From a candidate division CSSED10-310 bacterium (lineage in GTDB: Bacteria > CSSED10-310 > JAFGDC01), in NCBI GenBank assembly GCA_016932295.1, contig JAFGDC010000543.1:1-22066 (forward strand): a stretch of DNA of 22,066 nucleotides. Direction: 5' to 3'. A program made the translations under genes and the position numbers. The notes under the pieces are model-generated. The model was not told where the DNA came from. It ran no database searches and worked only from the letters and a program-made list of their open reading frames with translations. Positions 15,468 to 22,066 of the stretch are shown here, piece after piece (positions within the stretch are counted from its first letter, which is position 1; each line of letters starts with the position of its first letter).

Positions 15468-16394
15468 TCAAGGAAAAATGCTGATCAGTTCTTTGATTTC
15501 CTTGGCATCCGCCGCATCCGGTTTCAGTTCGAGATACTTGTTGAACGCCTTTTTCGATTCGGCGTGATTGGCTTGTTTCAAGTAGAGGTACCCAAGTTGC
15601 TTGTAAGGTTCCGGATAGTCCGGTTGAATCTCGGTGGTCTTCAGAAAAGCTTTCATCGCGCCATCGTAGTCCTTCTCGGCGGAGTACAATGCGCCGATAT
15701 TATACTGGACCACCGGATCCTGCTTGTGCTCAACGTACTTGGACCAGGCGGCGATGGCTTCCTTGCGCATCTTCTTGTTGTTGTAAACATTTCCCTGCAT
15801 CAAATAGGCATCGGGGTACTCCTCGCCCGATGCAAGCGCCTTGTCGAAACTCGCCAGCGCTTCGTCATACTTGTTCTGCTGATAGTAGATGTCACCCATG
15901 GCCATGTGCGCCTGGTGCAGGTCGGCGTTGTATCCCAGCGCCTCCTGGAGTTTCTCGAGAGCCTTGTCGAACTGTTTGTTCTGGTAAAGGTCAATCCCGG
16001 CATTGAACGAATCCCTCGCCATCTCCTGAGGAGTCAACGGGGTGAGCGCCCGCACTTCTTCCGGCGTCAACAGCTCGAAGTCCTGATCGATCTTGATTCC
16101 AGCGCGGATCTTGATGTTGTTCCGCCGGCCGACATAGCCTTCCGCCGTCACATCGACGATGTAGAACACAGGTTCGAGTCCCGCGAAGGCGTAGTGACCG
16201 TTATCCTTGGTGGTGGTTGAGTACTGCTGCCCCTCAATTTCAGGATTGGTGAGCAGAATGGTGGCACCCCCTATAGGTTCACCCTTAGTGTCGCTGACCA
16301 ATCCCACCAGTTTCCCGCGAACACCTGCCAGACCAGTCCCGGTGATGATGGCGAAAACCAGTGAAACCATGACTGCCAATCTGATATGCTTCAT
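15468..16394 (-). CDS. Secreted TPR protein with carboxypeptidase-regulatory-like domain
   Basis: This 308-residue protein has an N-terminal export signal (1-23, MKHIRLAVMVSLVFAIITG). It then has a beta-sandwich at about 28-110 (GKLVGLVSDTKGEPIGGATI through TTTKDNGHYAFAGLEP to DVTAEGYVGR), matching the carboxypeptidase-D regulatory-like/CNA-B repeat. About five tetratricopeptide repeats follow at about 125-300, such as QAHMAMGDIYYQQNKYDEAL and PYKQLGYLYLKQANHAESKK. TPRs bind other proteins, so this is probably a periplasmic or surface scaffold; the partner is unknown. The combination is common in Acidobacteria, Planctomycetes and similar groups. GGAGG lies 8 bases before the ATG, and a strong promoter sits about 42 bases upstream. 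Confidence 0.85.
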   Translation of the reverse strand: MKHIRLAVMVSLVFAIITGTGLAGVRGKLVGLVSDTKGEPIGGATILLTNPEIEGQQYSTTTKDNGHYAFAGLEPVFYIVDVTAEGYVGRRNNIKIRAGIKIDQDFELLTPEEVRALTPLTPQEMARDSFNAGIDLYQNKQFDKALEKLQEALGYNADLHQAHMAMGDIYYQQNKYDEALASFDKALASGEEYPDAYLMQGNVYNNKKMRKEAIAAWSKYVEHKQDPVVQYNIGALYSAEKDYDGAMKAFLKTTEIQPDYPEPYKQLGYLYLKQANHAESKKAFNKYLELKPDAADAKEIKELISIFP

Positions 16395-16435
16395 TGCGTA
16401 ACCCTCCGCTGAAACAAAAGTTCTTGTATTTCACA

Positions 16436-16463
16436 GTTATAACCCGTCCCTGTGTTCTGTCAA
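16436..16463 (-). promoter_or_regulatory. Strong sigma70-type promoter of the TPR gene, inside the Nudix 3' end
   Basis: On the minus strand a perfect -35 box TTGACA (16463-16458) is followed by a 16-base spacer and TATAAC (16441-16436), one base from consensus. Transcription should begin near 16429, giving a leader of about 35 bases. The TGA inside the -35 box is the stop codon of the upstream Nudix gene. Confidence 0.8.
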
Positions 16464-16930
16464 GCGGCACCGGGACCATCATCACCGATGACTCCCGGGT
16501 GGCGCGATCGATGGGTTGTATCGCCTGGCACTGGATATACGCCATCGAAGTAATCGGCGAGGATGCGCGCATGATCGAAGGCAATATCCACAGGAAGCGT
16601 CTCTGGAGTGAATAGTCCCAAGGCGGCTGCATCGTCGCCGGCACGCGGAGTACCTGTCGCACGTGCGACAAACACCGTGGAAATGGTGTGCTGCCGGGGA
16701 TCGCGATCAGGATCGGAATAGGTGTGAAACTGGCCGGTCAACTCCACCTGCAAACCAGTTTCCTCAAACGCCTCCCGGCGCGCCGCCGTCTCGAGGCTTT
16801 CACCGTAATCCACATATCCGCCCGGTATGGCCCAGCCATGGGGTGGATTGCGGCGACGGATCAGCACAATTTCCCCGCTTCCCATCCTGATGATGATATC
16901 AACCGTGGGCACCGGATTCCTGTAGGTCAT
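16460..16930 (-). CDS. Nudix hydrolase, ADP-ribose pyrophosphatase-like
   Basis: The 156-residue enzyme has a complete Nudix box at residues 38-60: G38, E44, R52-E53, E56-E57 and G59, matching Gx5Ex7REUxEExGU. It therefore should cleave a nucleoside diphosphate linked to another group, with the E56/E57 pair binding Mg2+. The surrounding [20 protein letters not shown] and [15 protein letters not shown] resemble archaeal and bacterial ADP-ribose pyrophosphatases; MutT-like or dinucleotide substrates cannot be excluded. It follows cdaR by 24 bases with AGGGA before its ATG, so it is the last gene of the ftsH-folP-cdaA-cdaR operon. The last 20 residues, from about [11 protein letters not shown], are beyond the usual fold and low in complexity. 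Confidence 0.93.
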   Translation of the reverse strand: MTYRNPVPTVDIIIRMGSGEIVLIRRRNPPHGWAIPGGYVDYGESLETAARREAFEETGLQVELTGQFHTYSDPDRDPRQHTISTVFVARATGTPRAGDDAAALGLFTPETLPVDIAFDHARILADYFDGVYPVPGDTTHRSRHPGVIGDDGPGAA

Positions 16931-16954
16931 CGCGTTCCCTTCCGGACCGGCATT

Positions 16955-17974
16955 CTAGCCCTGCGTCACTGATGAGGCCGGCGCCGCTGCCGGGGCATCA
17001 CCATCCGGTCCTGCAGTGACCGTCACCTCGACCTGTTCGGGAATGTACGCCAGTACACTCAGTTCCTTTGGCAGACCAGTGGCCAGAACCCTGACTTTGT
17101 GCACTCCTGGAGGCAGCCCGTCAACCGGTGCCAGGATGCGCAGGTTGTCGGCAGCCGGGAGAAGCATCCTGGGTCCCTCCACCACCACATCCACCACGAG
17201 TGGATTGAAAGCCGACAGCACATCCGCGTCAGAAGCCGTTACTTGGCGCTGGACAATCCGCCTGGCGATCACCTCCCGGATCGAGATATTCACCACAACA
17301 GTCTTGTTCTCCGTGAATTCAAGCAATTCCATGCTCGATGCAGGTTTCAGAGCCACCGATTGCTTGACATCGGCCGACTTGCCTGTGATGTCGATGGGCT
17401 CAGTGTGAATGTAGCGCAAACCAGAGACGGCGCTTTCCGCCCCGGTCACCTTCACCGCTGCCGGTGTGGTGGAGAGGTTGACCAGCGCCAATCCGCCCTT
17501 GAGACGCCCTCTTACATCGGGCAACACCGGCACCATGGCTTCCAATTTGTTCTCCATGGTGATCTCGATCATCGGGGGCTGAATGTCCAGCACCTCCACT
17601 CCCGCCGGCAGATTGATCATGTTGGTGGCAATGTTTATCGTTCTCGGTCCGGCACGCAGATCCTCTGGCAGGCGAATGGTTGCCGAAACCGATTCTGGCG
17701 CGAGATTGTAGATCGTATTGGGGAATCCTTTTACCTTGACCACCAGCGTACTCACGTTCCTGTCCACCAGGACGAGATTGTCGGTCACCTCTTGGATGTT
17801 GCATGGAACACCGTTGAGGATCTTCTGGGTGCGTTGCTGGCTGGTGATGATGAACCAGAACATCACGGCGGCGGCCAGGGCGAGGAGCTTGATGTGCCGC
17901 TGATTCGTGCTGAAGAACCGTTGCAGTCCTATCATCGATTCCTTCAAACCGGTCAGAGTGGACTTCATGACCAT
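16955..17974 (-). CDS. cdaR: CdaR-like protein with YbbR repeats, regulator of the diadenylate cyclase
   Basis: The 339-residue protein has one N-terminal membrane helix (about 30-46, LLALAAAVMFWFIITSQQ) followed by repeated YbbR domains, seen as recurring segments such as VSTLVVKVKGFPNTIYNL, AAVKVTGAESAVSGLRYI and VVDVVVEGPRMLL. CdaR proteins are anchored outside the membrane and modulate CdaA in Firmicutes. It follows cdaA by 52 bases in the same operon, the usual gene order. The tail is Ala/Pro-rich. A second ATG two codons downstream is an alternative start. Confidence 0.88.
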   Translation of the reverse strand: MVMKSTLTGLKESMIGLQRFFSTNQRHIKLLALAAAVMFWFIITSQQRTQKILNGVPCNIQEVTDNLVLVDRNVSTLVVKVKGFPNTIYNLAPESVSATIRLPEDLRAGPRTINIATNMINLPAGVEVLDIQPPMIEITMENKLEAMVPVLPDVRGRLKGGLALVNLSTTPAAVKVTGAESAVSGLRYIHTEPIDITGKSADVKQSVALKPASSMELLEFTENKTVVVNISIREVIARRIVQRQVTASDADVLSAFNPLVVDVVVEGPRMLLPAADNLRILAPVDGLPPGVHKVRVLATGLPKELSVLAYIPEQVEVTVTAGPDGDAPAAAPASSVTQG

Positions 17975-18026
17975 GCCATCCCGTGCCGCCTGCCCGTCAC
18001 GCCTGACAATGCCCTGCCTGTCCTAC

Positions 18027-18815
18027 TCATAGCGACAACGCCTCCATGCCGAACAGACGTCGCAGCGTCATGCACAGTTGTGCCGCGGTGTCCTGCACCT
18101 CGAGCTTGCCGCCATGCACCACCGACATCGTGCCGGTTTCCTCTGATACGATCACCACCACCGCGTCAGTATCCTCGGTGATGCCAAGCGCCGCTCTGTG
18201 CCTGGTGCCGTAACTGGGCGACAGATAGGGATTCTTCGATAACGGCAGAAAGCAACCGGCGGCGGCCAACCTGCCATCCTTGATGATCACCGCGCCATCA
18301 TGCAAGGGAGAATGAGGAAAAAACACCGTGCGCAACAACTCGCTGGTCACCTCTGCATCAATGGTAGTACTTAATTCCTTTATGTTGTCCAGACCATTTC
18401 CCCGCTCAAAGACAATGAGCGCACCGGTGTGCGAACTCGAAAAGACGCCGGCGGCTTCACCCACCGCCTCGATCAATGCTTCATCCTGTACCACCGACCG
18501 TTTGAAAAAGCGCTGCCGGCCTAACTGCACCAGACCCCGCCGGATCTCCGGCTGAAACAACACAATCACCGCCAACAACGCGATGGACCAGAAATTGCTC
18601 AGCAACCAGTGCAGTGTCTTCAGATCGAGATACTGGGGATCGGAAACTTTGAACAACCCGAAGAGAATACCCAGTGCCAGGACCATCTGCATGGCGATGG
18701 TGCCCTTGATCAACAAGAATACACGATAAATCACGTAGGCGACGATCAGGATGTCCAACAGGTCCCGGAACCGTACCACGGCGGATCCGAACATGGTGAA
18801 CAAGTAATCCGTCAC
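18027..18815 (-). CDS. cdaA: Diadenylate cyclase CdaA, makes cyclic di-AMP
   Basis: The 262-residue membrane enzyme condenses two ATP to cyclic di-AMP, a messenger that controls potassium, osmolytes and cell wall homeostasis. It has three hydrophobic segments at about 20-36, 41-56 and 73-88 (CdaA topology), then the DAC domain: GALIVFERGNGL (131-142), LHDGAVII with catalytic DGA (173-175), GTRHRAALG with RHR (205-207), and SEETG (224-228). All motif residues are intact. The start is a GTG whose last bases overlap the folP stop as GTGA, with GGGAGG 7 bases upstream, so the genes are coupled. The length matches the family. Confidence 0.96.
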   Translation of the reverse strand: MTDYLFTMFGSAVVRFRDLLDILIVAYVIYRVFLLIKGTIAMQMVLALGILFGLFKVSDPQYLDLKTLHWLLSNFWSIALLAVIVLFQPEIRRGLVQLGRQRFFKRSVVQDEALIEAVGEAAGVFSSSHTGALIVFERGNGLDNIKELSTTIDAEVTSELLRTVFFPHSPLHDGAVIIKDGRLAAAGCFLPLSKNPYLSPSYGTRHRAALGITEDTDAVVVIVSEETGTMSVVHGGKLEVQDTAAQLCMTLRRLFGMEALSL

Positions 18816-19993
18816 ACTCCATCCTCCCGCGCCGCGCCTCCTGAGTCCAGCGCCGTCATCATCAGAACAACATCCAGGATATCCGCTGTGTCATGCACCC
18901 TGATCACATCACAACCGTACCAACTTAACAACGCCGCCACCGCCGCAGTTCCCGCCAATCTGCCCGGCGCCTCCCGTCGCACCACCGCACCTATGAAACT
19001 CTTGCGTGAAGGGCCATAGAGCACCCCGGCGGCACCGCAGCCGGTCAGGAACTCGGGATGCCTGATAAGCCACAAATTGTCCGGGACGGTCTTGCCGAAG
19101 CCTATACCGGGATCGACAAAGATCCGATCGGCATCGATACCGGCCGTGAGCGCTTTCGACACGCCCTCCGCGAGAAACGAGGCGATTTCCAACGGCAGGC
19201 AGCGATATTTCGGTGCGGTCTGCATGGTGGCCGGAGTTCCCTGCATATGCATGATGACAACCCCGGCCTGATGACGAGCGATGATTGCGGGCAAAGCCGA
19301 ATCATCCCGCAATCCGTAAATATCATTTATATACTGTGCCCCCTCCTCGAGAACCTGCACCGCCACCTCTGGCTTGTAAGTATCCACTGAGATCGCCGTC
19401 GGGGCGGCTTTCCGGACCTGCCGCAGGACAGGCAGCAACCGCGCGGCTTCATCATCGGCGGAAACGGGTCGTGCCCCCGGCCGGCTGGATTCCGCACCCA
19501 GGTCGATGATATCGGCACCCTCTTCCACCATGGTCAGGACCCGCTCCAGTGCTGCATCGATCGCCAGGTAGTTACCGCCGTCGTAGAAGGAATCACTGGT
19601 GAGGTTGAGCACCCCCATGATCCGACTCCGAATGGGCCGCCGTTTCGCCAGAGTAAGTTCAAGCACTTCTTTAGCTTTTCCCGCCGGGTGAGGTCGTATC
19701 GCCCCGCAGGAAACCGCCTTATCAAGAAATGCCGCTAAACATCCCGGAGTGCCGGCCGCGAAATGATAGCGCGTTGGATGGCGGGGTTCCACGGCAAGGC
19801 TGCAGAAATGATCCCGGGCGAGAGTGGTAAGATGACCGCCGGTCTCGATGGTCTCCAGAAAAGCGCCCATGGTGACGGTTCGCGCGCCGGCTTGTCCATT
19901 CTCCGGAGCGATGGTGAACACCCATCCCGGGCAAGAATTAACGAAGTCCTCCCTGGTGTCTATCACACAGGCGGTCCAGGGCAGACTCATCAT
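18812..19993 (-). CDS. folP: Dihydropteroate synthase with a long N-terminal extension
   Basis: This enzyme joins 4-aminobenzoate to dihydropterin pyrophosphate in folate synthesis. The catalytic barrel runs from about residue 118 to the end, with [15 protein letters not shown] (126-140), [14 protein letters not shown] (161-174), [42 protein letters not shown] and IRVHD. Two loop residues differ from the usual pattern: Ser for Pro at 133 and Ser for Thr at 170. The 393 residues exceed the usual 270-290 because of about 115 extra residues at the front, which I do not recognise. The ATG at 19993 overlaps the ftsH stop as ATGATGA and lacks a good ribosome site, so coupling with ftsH is likely. 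A later start at residue 42 is possible, but I see no ribosome site for it either. Confidence 0.93.
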   Translation of the reverse strand: MMSLPWTACVIDTREDFVNSCPGWVFTIAPENGQAGARTVTMGAFLETIETGGHLTTLARDHFCSLAVEPRHPTRYHFAAGTPGCLAAFLDKAVSCGAIRPHPAGKAKEVLELTLAKRRPIRSRIMGVLNLTSDSFYDGGNYLAIDAALERVLTMVEEGADIIDLGAESSRPGARPVSADDEAARLLPVLRQVRKAAPTAISVDTYKPEVAVQVLEEGAQYINDIYGLRDDSALPAIIARHQAGVVIMHMQGTPATMQTAPKYRCLPLEIASFLAEGVSKALTAGIDADRIFVDPGIGFGKTVPDNLWLIRHPEFLTGCGAAGVLYGPSRKSFIGAVVRREAPGRLAGTAAVAALLSWYGCDVIRVHDTADILDVVLMMTALDSGGAAREDGV

Positions 19994-21846
19994 TCGCTCG
20001 CCGATTGAACCTCTTGGGGATTGCTCGATTGATCGGGATACGATGCGTTCTTGGTCGAGCCGAGGAGTTCGTCGATATCCCGCATGTCGAGTACTTCGCG
20101 TTCCCGAAGGGTGACCGCCAACAGCCGCAGTTTGTCCTGGTTGTCGGTTAACAGGGCGGTGGTACGGTCATAGGACTGACTCACTATCCGGTGGACTTCC
20201 CGGTCGATCTTAAGCGCCGTTGCTTCACTATAGTCCTTGTGATAGGCAAGTTCCTTCCCGAGGAAGATCTGCTCCTCATGTTTCCCGAAGGTCAATGGTC
20301 CAAGTTCCCGGCTCATGCCCAGCTTGCACACCATGGTACGGGCGATGTCCGTAGCCTGTTCGATGTCGGAGCTGGCGCCGCTGGAATAGTGCGCCAGCAG
20401 GATTTCTTCCGCGACACGGCCGCCCAAAAGGATATCGATTTTGTCCAGCAGATAGGATTCAGTGTAGATGCGCTTGTCGTCCAGCGGTATCTGCTGAGTC
20501 ACGCCCAGCGCTCTCCCCCTGGGGATGATGGTCACCTTGTGAAGCGGATCGGCTTTGGGCAGCAGCCAGGCCACCAGGGCATGTCCGGCTTCGTGAATGG
20601 CCGTGATTTCCTTTTCGTTCTCATTCAGGACAAGGCTCCTGCGTTCAGCACCCATCATCACCTTGTCCTTGGACTGCTCGAAATCCTCCATGGAAACGCT
20701 GTCCTTGTTTTCACGCGCCGCCAGCAGCGCCGCCTCATTCACGAGATTGGCGAGATCGGCTCCGGCGAAACCGGGAGTGGACCGAGCGATGATTTCCAGG
20801 TTCACGTCATCCCCCAGAGGGATATTCCTGGTATGTACCTTAAGGATGCCCAGCCGTCCCTTGACATCCGGTCGATCCACCACCACCTGCCGGTCGAAGC
20901 GACCCGGTCGCAGCAAGGCGGGATCGAGGATATCCGGACGGTTGGTGGCGGCGATCAGGATGACGCCGTCATTGGACTCGAAGCCGTCCATCTCAACCAG
21001 CATCTGGTTCAGCGTCTGCTCACGCTCGTCATGACCACCACCCAGGCCGGCACCCCGGTGACGCCCCACCGCATCGATTTCATCCACGAAGATAAGACAG
21101 GGTGCATGTTTTTTGCCCTGATCGAAGAGATCACGAACTCTGCTAGCGCCGACACCGACATACAGCTCGACGAAATCGGAGCCGCTTATTGAAAAGAACG
21201 GTACATCCGCCTCCCCGGCGATCGCCCTGGCCAGCAGGGTTTTCCCGGTTCCCGGCGGTCCGATCAACAACACACCCTTGGGAATCCTGCCCCCAAGTTT
21301 CTTGAACTTCGTCGGATCACGCAGGAACTCGATGATTTCCTGCAACTCCTCCTTGGCTTCATCCACTCCCGCGACATCCGCGAAGGTCACCTTGCGCTGC
21401 TGACTGGTGCTCAATTTCGCCCGGCTCTTGCCGAACATCAAGGCGTTTTTTCCGCTACCCTGCATCTGCCTGAGGAACATCAACCAGATGCCAATGAGTA
21501 AAATCAGCGGGAACCAGGTGATGAGCGCGCTCAACCACATACTCTCACCGGCCTCTTCCGCTTTGATTTTCACCTTGTGTTCACGCAGAACCGCCACCAG
21601 CGCGTCGTCCTGGATGGGCGCATAGCTGCGGAATTTCTCCACAGGGGCTTTCCGAAGCCTGCCGCTGATTGAGTACCCCTTGATGGTGACTTCTTCCACA
21701 TTGTCCTTGGTGACTTCATCCAGGAATTCACTGTAGGTCAGATCGACCGGTTTACTATGCGTACTCTGCAGCGCCTGGATGATAAGTATGACGGCAACTA
21801 TGATTACCAGCCATACGGTGACGACTTTGAATTTGTTCAACCTCAC
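19990..21846 (-). CDS. ftsH: ATP-dependent zinc metalloprotease FtsH
   Basis: The 618-residue membrane protease degrades damaged or regulatory membrane and cytoplasmic proteins. It has membrane helices at about 8-26 and 106-127 around a periplasmic domain, then an AAA module with Walker A GPPGTGKT (196-203), the pore loop FVELYVGVG, Walker B IFVDEIDA (252-259), the second-region-of-homology arginines in RPGRFDRQ, and the zinc motif HEAGH (418-422) with the third ligand Asp in SSDIEQATD. All are intact. The start is a GTG at 21846 with GAGGT only 1-2 bases away; the TTG two codons later would have ideal spacing, so the true start may be 21840. It heads the operon ftsH-folP-cdaA-cdaR-Nudix. Confidence 0.97.
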   Translation of the reverse strand: MRLNKFKVVTVWLVIIVAVILIIQALQSTHSKPVDLTYSEFLDEVTKDNVEEVTIKGYSISGRLRKAPVEKFRSYAPIQDDALVAVLREHKVKIKAEEAGESMWLSALITWFPLILLIGIWLMFLRQMQGSGKNALMFGKSRAKLSTSQQRKVTFADVAGVDEAKEELQEIIEFLRDPTKFKKLGGRIPKGVLLIGPPGTGKTLLARAIAGEADVPFFSISGSDFVELYVGVGASRVRDLFDQGKKHAPCLIFVDEIDAVGRHRGAGLGGGHDEREQTLNQMLVEMDGFESNDGVILIAATNRPDILDPALLRPGRFDRQVVVDRPDVKGRLGILKVHTRNIPLGDDVNLEIIARSTPGFAGADLANLVNEAALLAARENKDSVSMEDFEQSKDKVMMGAERRSLVLNENEKEITAIHEAGHALVAWLLPKADPLHKVTIIPRGRALGVTQQIPLDDKRIYTESYLLDKIDILLGGRVAEEILLAHYSSGASSDIEQATDIARTMVCKLGMSRELGPLTFGKHEEQIFLGKELAYHKDYSEATALKIDREVHRIVSQSYDRTTALLTDNQDKLRLLAVTLREREVLDMRDIDELLGSTKNASYPDQSSNPQEVQSASE

Positions 21847-22066
21847 TACCTCGCTTCACTCTCGGTGGGTTGCCTGGCCTTGAACTCCACCCATTGTGTA
21901 CCACAGAATTCGCGGTCTCGACAAGTCCGCGACACAGCCAGCCCGGCCCTCCATTCCTTGCGCATCATCGGTGATTCGTCCGGTCCGGCGGAGGAGTCTC
22001 CCCCGGCGGCGGCAACCAAGGACAAACACCCTCCAAATGAACCGCGATCACCCGCACAGTCGCCGC
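21847..22066. other. Upstream region of ftsH, no gene recognised
   Basis: I see no gene in this 220-base stretch; it is presumably the ftsH promoter region. It is GC-rich with a repeated CCGGCGG flanking GGAGGAGTCTCC near 21985-22012. The hpt/tilS genes often found before ftsH are not visible. Confidence 0.4.
21893..21924 (-). promoter_or_regulatory. Weak candidate promoter of ftsH
   Basis: On the minus strand TTGTCG (21924-21919) is followed by 18 bases and TACACAAT (21900-21893). The match is only partial, about four of six for the -35 and three or four of six for the -10, but it is the best I see in the region. The leader would be about 40 bases. Confidence 0.3.

Noticed and set aside
17099..18181. 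360-codon plus-strand frame opposite cdaR and the end of cdaA
   Set aside because: His/Arg-rich antisense product without motifs, over two well-supported genes.
20191..21192. 333-codon plus-strand frame opposite ftsH
   Set aside because: Antisense shadow of a conserved AAA protease; no recognisable motif.

Overview
This is a bacterial chromosomal segment of moderately high GC, densely packed with genes. No tRNA, rRNA, CRISPR array, insertion sequence or phage gene is visible. Several features point to a Gram-negative-type (diderm) bacterium from a little-cultured lineage: an anti-sigma factor with one membrane span, a secreted protein with a TonB-like C-terminus, periplasmic sulfatase-fold and GT-C envelope enzymes, and an IleRS2-type isoleucyl-tRNA synthetase. 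An ABC-2 permease fused to a CPBP protease, of the sort common in Planctomycetes and related groups, fits the same picture. The sequence alone does not fix the phylum.

Layout. (1) 232-2126, plus strand: an ECF sigma factor, its zinc-binding membrane anti-sigma factor and a secreted protein with a TonB-C-like tail, in a tight operon. (2) 8351-2235, minus strand: a five-gene operon of ABC-2 permease, NatA-like ATPase, ABC-2 permease fused to a CPBP protease, DPM1-like family 2 glycosyltransferase, and an exported sulfatase-fold enzyme with Thr at the nucleophile position. It starts at a near-consensus sigma70 promoter (TTGACA-N17-TATTAT). (3) 8781-10472, plus strand and divergent from region 2: a GT-C (AftB-like) membrane glycosyltransferase with its own promoter. 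(4) 13833-10414, minus strand: ileS and a small AtpZ/AtpI-like membrane protein; the 3' end of the latter overlaps the 3' end of the GT-C gene. (5) 16394-13971, minus strand: a secreted TPR protein with its own strong promoter, followed by a KtrB-type potassium channel subunit. (6) 21846-16460, minus strand: ftsH - folP - cdaA - cdaR - Nudix hydrolase, with overlapping or closely spaced genes.

How the genes work together. Regions 2 and 3 look like one envelope-glycan module: the GT2 enzyme would load a sugar on a polyprenyl phosphate, the GT-C enzyme would use such a donor outside the membrane, the sulfatase-fold enzyme would edit or decorate the product, and the ABC system would move a substrate or respond to envelope stress. 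Region 6 is the cyclic di-AMP module (CdaA with its regulator CdaR) behind FtsH and dihydropteroate synthase. The KtrB-type channel nearby belongs to a family whose activity is controlled by c-di-AMP in other bacteria.

Most notable observations. The IleRS carries a GVHH motif in place of HxGH, the altered signature linked to mupirocin hyper-resistance. An identical 13-bp motif with a palindromic core overlaps the -35 boxes of both the ABC operon and ileS. The TPR-gene promoter is embedded in the end of the Nudix gene, so that the Nudix stop codon lies inside the -35 hexamer. FolP has an unexplained N-terminal extension of about 115 residues.
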